This document shows, piece by piece, positions 1-7,390 of a DNA stretch of 32,929 nucleotides. The position numbers and the translations under genes were made by a program. The notes beneath the pieces are model-generated. The model was not told the origin of the DNA and did no database searches. It was given only the letters and a program-made list of their open reading frames with translations. Where the stretch lies: assembly GCF_000337215.1 (NCBI RefSeq), contig NZ_AOHZ01000049.1, positions 1 through 32,929 on the forward strand, given 5' to 3'. Each line of letters begins with the position of its first letter. Position 1 is the first letter of the stretch. This DNA comes from Natronolimnohabitans innermongolicus JCM 12255 (lineage in GTDB: Archaea > Halobacteriota > Halobacteria > Halobacteriales > Natrialbaceae).

Positions 1-30
1 AGCCCGCTCAGAGATGTGTATAAGAGACAG
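1..30. other. Nextera/Tn5 adapter sequence (artefact)
   Basis: Bases 12-30 are AGATGTGTATAAGAGACAG, the 19-base Tn5 mosaic end. Bases 1-11 (AGCCCGCTCAG) match, from memory, the end of the older Nextera read-2 linker. This is library sequence and not genome. It creates false open frames whose peptides begin MCIRDS or MYKRQ, or end VSYTHL. Confidence 0.97.
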
Positions 31-1061
31 CCGTCGGCCTCGTCGTTCTCCGCTTCGTCGTCGTCAGTCTCATCGCCCTCCGATTCGTCGCCGTCGGTTT
101 CGTCATCCGCTGACTCGTCGTCACCGGGCGGCCCAGCGTGTTCCGGCGGACCGCGGTCGGCCTCGTCATCGTCGCCTTCGGTGTCCTCACCGGGCGGGCC
201 GGCGTGGTCCGGCGGACCGGCGTGGTCGGGCGTATCACCTGGGTTGTTCGCGACGACGAAACTCGCCAGCGCGAGTCCGAACGGACCGTCGGTGTCGTCG
301 CGTTCGTCGTCGATGAACGACGAGACGATCGAGCCGAAGGTCGGCGGTTCGTCGTCGGCGCCGTCAGTCTCCTCGACCGACTCGAGCGTCACCGTCGTCT
401 CGACGGTGCCGTTCTCGAGGGCAGCCTCGAGCGCGACGGTGACGCTTTCGGTACCGGTCGGCGCCGCGAGCGAGAAGGTTCCGTTCTCGTCGGCCACGTG
501 GGTGCCGTTGTCGGCGTACGTGGCGTTCTCGTCGACCGGTTCGACGGTGACGGTCGCGTTCGCGGCACCGTCGCCGGCGAGCGAAACGAGGACGTCGCCG
601 TCGTCCTGACTGACGTCGATCGAGCCGTTCGCCTCGTCGGCGTCGGACTCGGTGCCGTCGTCAGCCGCGTCTTCCTCGTCGTCGGTCCCGTCGTCCGCGA
701 CGGGTTCGAGCGTGACCTCGGTTTCGGCCGTCTCGTCGCCAGCCGTCGCGACGACGCCGACGGTGACGGTCTCGTCGGGGGCGGGGAGTTCGACCGTTCC
801 GTTCGCGTCGGTCGCGTACTCGCCCGTGCCCGCGTACGAGTCGTTCTCGTCGATCGTCGTCACGTCGACGGTCGCGTTCTCGACCGTCTCGTTCGTCTCG
901 TTCGTTTCAACCGTCACGGTCACCTGTTCTTCGTGAGCGACCGACACCGAAAGCGCGTCGCCGTCATCGTCCTCGAGCGTCGCCGCCGCGCCGAGCGGGG
1001 CCAGCGCCGAGAGAATCATGACGGCAGCCAGTGTCGTCGCCAGCAGTTGTGTTCCTCTCAT
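31..1061 (-). CDS. secreted protein with two tandem beta-sandwich-like repeats and acidic HAGPP-rich tail, 3' end missing
   Basis: About 343 codons are visible; the frame is open to the adapter, so the C-terminus is missing. The ATG start is at 1061-1059. The protein opens with a Sec-type signal peptide (MRGTQLLATTLAAVMILSAL, then an Ala-rich cleavage region). Two related segments of about 65-70 residues follow, each with an NATV..., DEN.(S/T)YA...G and D.NGT...L(P/A)AP pattern. They look like tandem Ig or carboxypeptidase-regulatory-like beta sandwiches separated by an Asp/Glu linker. The tail has three HAGPP motifs between runs of Asp and Glu. Many N-x-T/S sites suggest surface glycosylation. 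I do not recognise a named family. A role as a cell-surface or exported protein is inferred from the signal peptide and composition only. The track of long reading frames misses it because it has no stop before the adapter. Confidence 0.8.
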
Positions 1062-1148
1062 CCCGCTCGAGACATTCAGGAATTCGTGAATAAACCCCCA
1101 CTGCCGTTCTCGACGATTCTGGCACTCGAGGGCGACCTGAGAGATCGT

Positions 1149-1190
1149 TTGAACGTTTATAATCCGTTCTGAGCGTTCAGATTCCGTTCA
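1149..1190 (-). promoter_or_regulatory. candidate promoter with CGTTCA repeats for the secreted-protein gene
   Basis: On the minus strand a TATA-like ATTATAAA lies at 1163-1156, about 95 bases before the start at 1061. It is flanked by TGAACG (1150-1155, plus strand) and two CGTTCA copies (1174-1179 and 1185-1190), that is, inverted and direct copies of one hexamer around the box. This arrangement would suit an operator. A short leader is implied. No experiment supports the start site. Confidence 0.35.
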
Positions 1191-1229
1191 GGTGTGAGTC
1201 GAAAACCGGCGTCGTTCCCGCGGCCGCGT

Positions 1230-2528
1230 TCACTCCTCAGCGCGTGCGATCAGGTCGTCGGCGGACTCGGTCGCGCGCTCGCACACCGCCGCCTCGTCGA
1301 GTGCCAGCACCTCGCGGTCGCGCATGAGCACCTGCCCGTCGCAGATCGTGTGTCGGACGTCCGACGCCGCGGCCGCGTACGCGAGGTGACTCACGAGGTC
1401 GTTGCGCGGCGTCAGGTGGGGCGACTCGAGGTCGAGTACGGCGATATCGGCCGGCGCGCCCGCCTCGAGGCGGCCGCTGTCGACGCCGATTGCCTCGGCA
1501 CTGCCCCGCGTCATCATCTCGACGACCGCCTCGGCGGGGACGGCGCTCGCATCGTCGGCCGCGAGCTTGCCGATCATGGCGGCGTCGCGGGCCTCGTCTA
1601 ACATCGAGAGGTCGTTGTTCGAGGCCGCGCCGTCGGTCCCGATTCCGACGGTGACGCCCGCCTCGAGCATGCGCTGAACGGGCGCCATCCCGCTCGCGAG
1701 TTTCATGTTCGAGGCCGGGCAGTGGATCACGCTCGTGCCGGCCTCGGCGAGCAGGCCGATCTCGCTCTCGTCGACGTGGACGCCGTGGGCGACGAAGTCG
1801 CCGTCCTCGAGCATCCCCTTCTCGGCGGCGTAGGCCAGCGGGCGGACGCCGTGTTCGTCGACGATCGGCGCCACCTCGTCTGCCGTCTCGTTGGCGTGGT
1901 AGTGAATCGGCACGCCGAGGTCTCGAGCCTGCGGAACGAACTCCTCGAGGTACTGGCCGTCGACGGTCGTCAGCGAGTGGGGCATAAAGGCAGAGGAGAT
2001 GCGGCCGTCGCCCATGCCGTCGACTTCCTCGGCGACCGCAAGTCCCTCGCGGGCGTCCTCGCGGGCCGCCTCCTCGTCCTTGGCGACGGAGATCACGCCG
2101 TGGCCGAGCCGAGCGCGCAGCCCCGCCTCGGCGACCGTCTCGGCGATCGTCGGCACGAAGAAGTACATGTCCGCGAAGGCCGTCGTCCCGGATTTGATCA
2201 TCTCGAGGACGCCGAGTTCGGTGCCGGCGCGGACGGTGTCGGCGGTCAACTCGGCCTCGACGGGCCAGATGTCCTCCTGCAACCAGGCGTCGAGGGGCTT
2301 GTCGTCGGCGTGGCCCCGCAGCAGCGTCATCGCGACGTGGCAGTGCCCGTTGACGAACCCGGGCGTGACCAGCGATTCCGAGGCGTCGAGCGTCTCGTCG
2401 GCGTCGCCGGCGAGGTCGTCGCCGACCTCGAGGATTTCGCCGTCGTCCTGATCGATCAGTACGTCCGCGCGCGTCACCGTGATATCGGGCAACAGTACCT
2501 GGCCGCCGGTGATCGCAAGCGTCGTCAT
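1230..2528 (-). CDS. 5-methylthioadenosine/S-adenosylhomocysteine deaminase (amidohydrolase)
   Basis: This 432-residue protein is the expected length for the MtaD/SsnA-type amidohydrolases, which deaminate 5'-methylthioadenosine and S-adenosylhomocysteine (and related adenosines) to the inosine forms using one bound metal. The metal and catalytic residues are visible: His62-x-His64 in GFVNGHCHVAMT, His209/His211 with Glu214 in PIHYHANE, and Asp299 in GIGTDGAASNND. The start is set at ATG 2528-2526 (MTTLAITGG), which gives the normal N-terminal beta strand. An upstream in-frame ATG would add 25 Arg-rich residues unlike the family. The FkbM methyltransferase gene lies 87 bases upstream on the same strand. 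Since methyltransferases release SAH, co-transcription would make sense but is inferred. Cytoplasmic salvage of SAM by-products is the likely role. Confidence 0.88.
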   Translation of the reverse strand: MTTLAITGGQVLLPDITVTRADVLIDQDDGEILEVGDDLAGDADETLDASESLVTPGFVNGHCHVAMTLLRGHADDKPLDAWLQEDIWPVEAELTADTVRAGTELGVLEMIKSGTTAFADMYFFVPTIAETVAEAGLRARLGHGVISVAKDEEAAREDAREGLAVAEEVDGMGDGRISSAFMPHSLTTVDGQYLEEFVPQARDLGVPIHYHANETADEVAPIVDEHGVRPLAYAAEKGMLEDGDFVAHGVHVDESEIGLLAEAGTSVIHCPASNMKLASGMAPVQRMLEAGVTVGIGTDGAASNNDLSMLDEARDAAMIGKLAADDASAVPAEAVVEMMTRGSAEAIGVDSGRLEAGAPADIAVLDLESPHLTPRNDLVSHLAYAAAASDVRHTICDGQVLMRDREVLALDEAAVCERATESADDLIARAEE

Positions 2529-2615
2529 GAATCCGCGTTTCTCACGGGAGGGCCTTAGCGTATCGGTGCGCCGTCGTCGCGACGCCGGTCGGCGAGGCCG
2601 CACCCGACGGGCCCC

Positions 2616-3398
2616 TCACTCCGGCGAACACCGCCAGTAGCCATCGAACTCGCCGATCTCGTAGTCGGCGTCCTCGAGGATGGTTCGCGTCTCGCCGGGT
2701 ACGTCGCCCTGGAGTCCCTCGTCGTGAACCTCGAGAAAGACCGTCGGTCGGTGTCGCTCGAGCGTGTCGCGAGCGCCCCGGAGCGCGGCGGGTGCGCCGC
2801 CCTCGACGTCGAGTTTGAGGGCGTCCGGCGGCGGGAGCGGTTCCGCGGCCGACCCGTCCGAACCGACCAGCGCGTCCAGTCGCCGAATCGGAACCGAGCG
2901 CACGGCGGCGACGTCGGCCTCCCACCGAGTCGCGCTCTCGCGGTCGAACGCGGAGCATTCGTGGTACGTCGAGACGTAAAACGGGCGCCGATCCGACTCG
3001 TCGCCGACTCCGCAGGCGCGGATCGTGATCCGCCCCTCGAGGCCGTTCAGCCGGACGTTCGCGCGCAGTCGCTCGACTGTGGCCGTCGCGGGTTCGAACG
3101 CGACGATCCGGCGTTCCGGCGCGTCGGTCGCGAGCGCGAGCGCGTAGATCCCCACGTTCGCGCCGATATCGTAGATCACGTCGTCGGGGCCGCAGTCGGC
3201 CTCGAGCGCCGCGAGCATCGCGTCGTCGCCGTGGCGGGGAAGCGGTTCGTAACATCGGATCACCCCCGCGGGCGTCCGATTCCGGCGCGCGAGGAGTTCG
3301 CGGTCGTAGTTCGCTCGAGCGAGGCGGTAGTAGCTTCGGTAGCCGACGCTGCGGGCGGCGCGAAACAGCCGCGTGCCGACGGCGCCGAGCGGAGCCAT
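2616..3398 (-). CDS. FkbM-family SAM-dependent methyltransferase
   Basis: This is a 260-residue protein. It has a SAM-binding motif I at residues 74-87 (VIYDIGANVGIYAL), the acidic end of strand 2 in VAFEPAT, and the FkbM-type LKLDVEGG segment near residue 200 followed by FLEVHDEG. The family methylates hydroxyl groups, often on sugars or polyketides; the substrate here is unknown. The first 45 residues are basic with a short amphipathic helix, typical of haloarchaeal members. The gene is divergent from the phosphotransferase gene across a 167-base gap and lies just upstream of the SAH/MTA deaminase. Neither neighbour is a glycosyltransferase, so a role in glycan methylation cannot be read from context. 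Confidence 0.85.
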   Translation of the reverse strand: MAPLGAVGTRLFRAARSVGYRSYYRLARANYDRELLARRNRTPAGVIRCYEPLPRHGDDAMLAALEADCGPDDVIYDIGANVGIYALALATDAPERRIVAFEPATATVERLRANVRLNGLEGRITIRACGVGDESDRRPFYVSTYHECSAFDRESATRWEADVAAVRSVPIRRLDALVGSDGSAAEPLPPPDALKLDVEGGAPAALRGARDTLERHRPTVFLEVHDEGLQGDVPGETRTILEDADYEIGEFDGYWRCSPE

Positions 3399-3565
3399 CT
3401 ACCCACAGCCAACGCGCTCCCGGAAGATGTATGTGGGGCTCCCTCGCAGCCGCTCGAGTACGAAACCCGGCGTGCAGTGGACGGTGACGTGCGGAGACGC
3501 GGGGAAGCGAAACGAACCGATTCCGACCCAACGGCTACGGTCGTCGGCGGCGTACTCGAGGCCGA

Positions 3566-4558
3566 ATGGACGAGGACGCGGTCGCGCGGATCGTCGAGGA
3601 CGCACTCGAGAGACCGGTGCAATCGTGCCGGCGGCCGCAATCGGGGTCGGTCGCCGAGACGGTCGTCTGCGAACTGGCCGACGCTGCGACGGGCGCCGAC
3701 GACGACGGCAACCGCGTCGTCTACAAACGCGGCGGCGCGAGCGTCTGGACCGGCGACGTGATCGAACCGGCCGTCTGCGAACTGGTCGGTCGGAGGACCG
3801 GGATTCCGGTTCCCGCGGTGCTCGCGACGGGACGGCTCGAGCGCGCAGCCGAAAGCGACGGCGACGGCAACGACGCGGGGGCGAGCGACGATCCCGACCG
3901 ACGCTGGGCGATTTACGAACACCTGTCGGGAACGAACCCGCGACCCCGGTACGCCGACCTCGAGCCGTCGATTCGGGGGCGACTGGTGGGCGACGCCGGC
4001 GAGCAACTTGGTCGACTCCACGGAACGGCGACGCTCGCGTTCGACCGAGTCGGGGGCCTGTCGCTCGAGACCGATCGACGCTCGGGCGCTCGCGGGCTCG
4101 CGCTGTGCGAGCCGAACGGCTGGCACGCCGTCGATCCCGGTCCCGTCGTCGGCTCGCTGCCGGTCCCGCTGGCTGGCGACGACAACTGTCGGCCCGTCCT
4201 CACCCACGGCGACTACCAGCCGAGTAACCTCCTCGTCGACGGCAGCGGCCGCGTCGGCGCCGTCCTCGACTGGGGCAACGCCCATGTCACCCACGCCGAG
4301 TACGCCCTCGCCCGCGCCGAAGCGCGGTTCGTCGACGTCTACGCGGGCCGACTGCCCGCGCTCGAGCGCCGGCGGCTCCGCGACGCGTTTCGACGGGGGT
4401 ACCGTGAGCACGCGCCCCTCGAGGCCGGCTTCGAGCGCCGAACGCGGATCTACAAACTGCTGTGGCTGGTCCAGTCGGGGGCGAACTACGCCCGGATCGT
4501 CCGCAGCGCTCGCGGCCGACGACAGGTTCGCCGGCAGTTGGGTCGACTGTCCGAGTGA
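3566..4558 (+). CDS. APH/choline-kinase-fold phosphotransferase
   Basis: This 330-residue protein has the catalytic loop LTHGDYQPSN (His214, Asp216, Asn221) and the metal-binding Asp235 in VLDWGN. These are the Brenner-type and DFG-equivalent motifs of the aminoglycoside phosphotransferase/fructosamine kinase superfamily. An N-terminal lobe Lys is seen in VVYKRG. An acidic low-complexity insertion lies near residues 92-112 (ESDGDGNDAGASDDPD). The family phosphorylates small-molecule hydroxyls with ATP; the substrate cannot be told. Drug resistance should not be assumed, since haloarchaea carry many such paralogues. Gene and start look normal, with no cargo or mobile element beside it. Confidence 0.83.
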   Translation: MDEDAVARIVEDALERPVQSCRRPQSGSVAETVVCELADAATGADDDGNRVVYKRGGASVWTGDVIEPAVCELVGRRTGIPVPAVLATGRLERAAESDGDGNDAGASDDPDRRWAIYEHLSGTNPRPRYADLEPSIRGRLVGDAGEQLGRLHGTATLAFDRVGGLSLETDRRSGARGLALCEPNGWHAVDPGPVVGSLPVPLAGDDNCRPVLTHGDYQPSNLLVDGSGRVGAVLDWGNAHVTHAEYALARAEARFVDVYAGRLPALERRRLRDAFRRGYREHAPLEAGFERRTRIYKLLWLVQSGANYARIVRSARGRRQVRRQLGRLSE

Positions 4559-4607
4559 GCGCTCGATCGGCGTCTGCGAACGCGGCGCCGTCCGTCGATG
4601 GCCGGAC

Positions 4608-4623
4608 GGCGGATTTATCCGCC
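4608..4623. promoter_or_regulatory. 16-base perfect palindrome over the TATA box of the SpoIIM-like gene
   Basis: GGCGGATTTATCCGCC is a perfect inverted repeat (7-base arms, two central T). TTTATC at 4614-4619, inside it, sits 25-30 bases before the ATG at 4644, which is the normal place for an archaeal TATA box of a leaderless transcript. A dimeric repressor bound here would block TBP. Operator function is inferred. Confidence 0.5.
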
Positions 4624-4643
4624 AGTTGACCGACTAGTCAGCC

Positions 4644-5699
4644 ATGAGCGACGACCGCGACTGGCCGCCCGATTCGAACGACGAGGACGCGGGTCGAGAC
4701 GATGGCCAACGGAAGGAGTACGGCGTCAACCGCGAGTACGAGCACGACCGCGACTCGAGGGGGACCGATCGTCCGACGGTCGATCTGCAGGACGGTGAGG
4801 GGGAGTCTCGAGCGTCCGAGGAGGACACCGAGTGGGGGCCGGGACGAGATCCCGGGCCGGGCGACGGCGGCACCGAGCCGACGGGGGCGCCGACGCCCGA
4901 CGAGGAGACGGCTCGTCTCTGGGCCGCGCTCACGGCCTCGCTCGCGGTGATCTCGCTGGGTTCGGCCGGCGCGATCGCTCTCGCCTACGACGCGCCGACG
5001 GCCGTCGCCGGCGCGGTCGTCCTCGGACTCGGCTTCGCCGCGATTTCGGTCGTCGGGCGAACGGCGTCGCCCGCGCTGTTCGGCTACCTCGACGAGGCGT
5101 GGGCCGAACACCGACGGTACGTCTGGTTCTCGACCGGGCTGTTCGCCGTCGGGGTCGCACTCGGCGGCCTGCTCTTCGCCGCCGGCGTCGACCTGACCGA
5201 ACTCTTCCTCGAGATTCTCCAGGAAGAGTTCGGCGAGGACGAACTCCCGGGTAACGGCGGCGAACTCGACGGCGAAGAGCAGTTCGAACTCACGGCCACG
5301 TTTTTCATCGTCAACAACACGCCGCCGTTTCTGATCGCCGCCTTCGGCGCGCTAACGCTCGGTCTGATGACGTTCGTAATCATGTTCTTCAACGGCGTCG
5401 TCGTCGGGAACATCGCGGCCGTCACCGGCGCCGAGGTCGGTCTCGGCGTCGTCGTCGCCCTGCTCGCACCGCACGGCATCTTCGAACTCCCGGCGCTGTT
5501 TATCGCCGCCGGCGTCGGCTTCCGGTTCCTCCATCGGGCCGTCCAGCGGATCGCCGGCTCGCGGGACGCGCTGTTCACGACGGGATACGTGGTGCGAACC
5601 GCGGCGCTCCTCGGTTTCGCGTGGCTGATCCTCGTTCTGGCCGCGTTCGTCGAGGCCTACGTCACCTTCCTCGTCGCCGACGCGCTGTTTGGTATCTGA
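4644..5699 (+). CDS. SpoIIM-like (DUF95) integral membrane protein with a long acidic N-terminus
   Basis: This 351-residue protein has a hydrophilic, acidic N-terminal stretch of about 90 residues. Six or so membrane helices follow, starting at about residue 92. The family signature is clear: NNTPPFLIAAFGALTLG, then FNGVVVGNIA, then LAPHGIFELPALFIAAG. Bacillus SpoIIM works with SpoIIP/SpoIID at the engulfing septum, but most members, including archaeal ones, are in non-sporulating cells and have no known job. No partner gene (such as a RDD or MoxR/DUF58 gene) is adjacent. The acidic N-terminus is presumably cytoplasmic and looks disordered. The start at 4644 is supported by the TATA box 25-30 bases upstream. 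Confidence 0.85.
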   Translation: MSDDRDWPPDSNDEDAGRDDGQRKEYGVNREYEHDRDSRGTDRPTVDLQDGEGESRASEEDTEWGPGRDPGPGDGGTEPTGAPTPDEETARLWAALTASLAVISLGSAGAIALAYDAPTAVAGAVVLGLGFAAISVVGRTASPALFGYLDEAWAEHRRYVWFSTGLFAVGVALGGLLFAAGVDLTELFLEILQEEFGEDELPGNGGELDGEEQFELTATFFIVNNTPPFLIAAFGALTLGLMTFVIMFFNGVVVGNIAAVTGAEVGLGVVVALLAPHGIFELPALFIAAGVGFRFLHRAVQRIAGSRDALFTTGYVVRTAALLGFAWLILVLAAFVEAYVTFLVADALFGI

Positions 5700-5728
5700 G
5701 CAGCGGCGGCGGCTGAACACGACGGTCG

Positions 5729-6424
5729 TTACGGTTCGGAGTCCGCTCGCTCGCGATCGGTTCGCGACGCGACTGACGCTCGAAGTGTCTGCACCCAGTA
5801 GGCGCCGACGACCGCCGTCGGAACCAGCCAGAGCGCACTGAAGGGCGCGTACCACTCGAGGCTCCGGGGCGGCGCGCCGGCGACGAACTGGCCGACGCCG
5901 ACGGCCGTGACGACGACCGTCACCGTAACGACCAGCAATCGGTCGGTGTCGATCGCGGCGCCTCGAGGCGGCCACAGCGTTCCGGTCCGCCGGACGTCGG
6001 TCGCGTACAGTGCGAGCGCCGCGGCGGAGCCGGCGACGGTCAGCGCGATCGCCGTATCGGTCCGGAGGACGTACTGGCCCGCCGCGAGGTCGCCGAGGGC
6101 GACCGGGACCAGCGGCATCGCCGCCGCGAGCACGGGTCCGCCGTTCCAGGCCGCGTAGACGAACGGCACGATCGCGATCGTCGCCGTCGCGAGCGCGATC
6201 AGGTACGTGCTGACCGTATCGAACCGCGCGGTCACCGTGTCGAGGGTCGAGCCGCCGACCGTGACCGTCGTCCCCGCGTAGCTGAGCGCGAAGAGACCGA
6301 CGAGGACGCCGAGATAGGCGAGCGCGATCGTCGTCGGTCGGCGCCGATCGCCGAGCAGCGGATGCTCGAGGAAGGGAAGATCGGGAAGTCGACGGCCGAA
6401 GCCGTAGCGGTCGTCGGTGCTCAT
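5729..6424 (-). CDS. multi-pass membrane protein of unknown function
   Basis: This protein has 231 residues from ATG 6424-6422 (MSTDDRYGFGRR). About six or seven hydrophobic helices are visible, for example ALAYLGVLVGLFALSYAG, YLIALATATIAIVPFVYAA and LLVVTVTVVVTAVGVG, with polar Arg/Glu-rich ends. No enzyme motif or named family is recognised. The ATG overlaps the TGA of the upstream Tat-protein gene as ATGA, so translation of the two is probably coupled and the products probably work together in or at the membrane. A longer in-frame start at 6760 would run through the upstream gene and is not credible. Confidence 0.72.
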   Translation of the reverse strand: MSTDDRYGFGRRLPDLPFLEHPLLGDRRRPTTIALAYLGVLVGLFALSYAGTTVTVGGSTLDTVTARFDTVSTYLIALATATIAIVPFVYAAWNGGPVLAAAMPLVPVALGDLAAGQYVLRTDTAIALTVAGSAAALALYATDVRRTGTLWPPRGAAIDTDRLLVVTVTVVVTAVGVGQFVAGAPPRSLEWYAPFSALWLVPTAVVGAYWVQTLRASVASRTDRERADSEP

Positions 6425-7101
6425 CGGTCGCCCTCCGTGATGACCGGCGCCGTCCCGTCGTAGTCGCGCTGGGCGTTGTCGAGGTCGATCGCGGCCGGCG
6501 AAACGTTCCAGCCGGCGGCGTCGAAGGCCGTCTCCATCGCCTCGAGGCCGCGTTCGTAAGAGGCGATCCCGTGTTTCGGCCGCGCGCCCGTGTCTTCGTG
6601 GGCCTGCATGGAGACGATCCCCTCGAACGACCAGCAGCGGACGTGGAGGCGGCCGCTGGTGCCGTAGTAGGTTTCTGCGGCCGTCGCCTGCTGGCGAACG
6701 AACTCGGAGGCTTCCCGGTCCCAGGCGTAGCGGGTGTACTCCTCGGGGTCGCGCAGCCACCCCTCGTCGTCGAGGACGGTCATAACGCGCTCGAGGCCAG
6801 CCGCGTCAGTGTCGGCGTCGGGGACGAGGACGACGTTGATCGGCGCGGTCGCGACGAAGGCGTCGAAGTCGCTCGTGTCGACGTCGTCGATCGGTCGATA
6901 CTGGTAGCGGACCATCGGCGAGTCGGTCTCGCCGGTGATCGGCTCGTCGGTCCACTCCGCGATCGAAGGCGGCACCTCGCTGGCCTCGACAGTCCGATCG
7001 AGCGGCGTCGCGTCGGGCGGGGAGGGCAACGCGACGATGGCGGCGAGGGTGCCGGCGCCGGCGAGCGCGCCGGTTCGGAGGAACGAACGTCTCGATGGCA
7101 T
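6421..7101 (-). CDS. Tat-exported protein of unknown function
   Basis: This 226-residue protein begins MPSRRSFLRTG followed by an Ala/Gly-rich hydrophobic stretch, which is a twin-arginine signal; most haloarchaeal secretion uses Tat. The mature part has a conserved-looking centre (RLHVRCWSFEGIVSMQAHED) followed by HGIASYERGLEAMETAF. No catalytic motif is recognised; the single Cys lies in that centre. It forms a two-gene operon with the downstream membrane protein (4-base overlap). The role is unknown. An export or envelope function is inferred from the signal only. Confidence 0.78.
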   Translation of the reverse strand: MPSRRSFLRTGALAGAGTLAAIVALPSPPDATPLDRTVEASEVPPSIAEWTDEPITGETDSPMVRYQYRPIDDVDTSDFDAFVATAPINVVLVPDADTDAAGLERVMTVLDDEGWLRDPEEYTRYAWDREASEFVRQQATAAETYYGTSGRLHVRCWSFEGIVSMQAHEDTGARPKHGIASYERGLEAMETAFDAAGWNVSPAAIDLDNAQRDYDGTAPVITEGDR

Positions 7102-7199
7102 CGCTGATCAGGGCGCGGGCGGTAGACGGCGGTCGTCGGCTCGAGTCGACGGCGAGCGCGAAATTACACGGGACCGCGCCGTCCGGAAAGACCAGGGGC

Positions 7200-7265
7200 G
7201 GTTGGAGTGTACCATAGCGATATTCTTGTAACCGAATATACAACAAGATCTTATATATCTTTTCG
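7200..7265. promoter_or_regulatory. AT-rich divergent promoter region between Tat-protein gene and alaS
   Basis: The 289 bases between the two divergent genes include an AT-rich patch with TTATATATCTTTT at 7251-7263 and GAATATACAA at 7234-7243. On the minus strand the latter gives TTGTATATTC, a TATA candidate for the Tat-protein/membrane-protein pair. It implies a leader of about 100 bases. alaS itself more likely uses the closer box at 7359-7366. Confidence 0.35.
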
Positions 7266-7358
7266 AGTGCTATGAACGGGCGAAACGAAGCGTGTCAATA
7301 CGTGACGAACGGAGGCGGTCACGGCGGTCAATTCCACCCGAATGAACGTTGCGGAACT

Positions 7359-7366
7359 GTTTTAGG
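7359..7366 (+). promoter_or_regulatory. TATA box of alaS
   Basis: TTTTAGGC lies 25-32 bases before the alaS ATG at 7391, the spacing expected for a leaderless haloarchaeal transcript. No Shine-Dalgarno site precedes the ATG. Confidence 0.45.
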
Positions 7367-7390
7367 CGCTGGCTGGTCAACAGATAGGTA

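Noticed and set aside
4644-5699. Sporulation function for the SpoIIM-like protein
   Set aside because: No other sporulation gene is present and archaea do not sporulate; the family is wider than its name.
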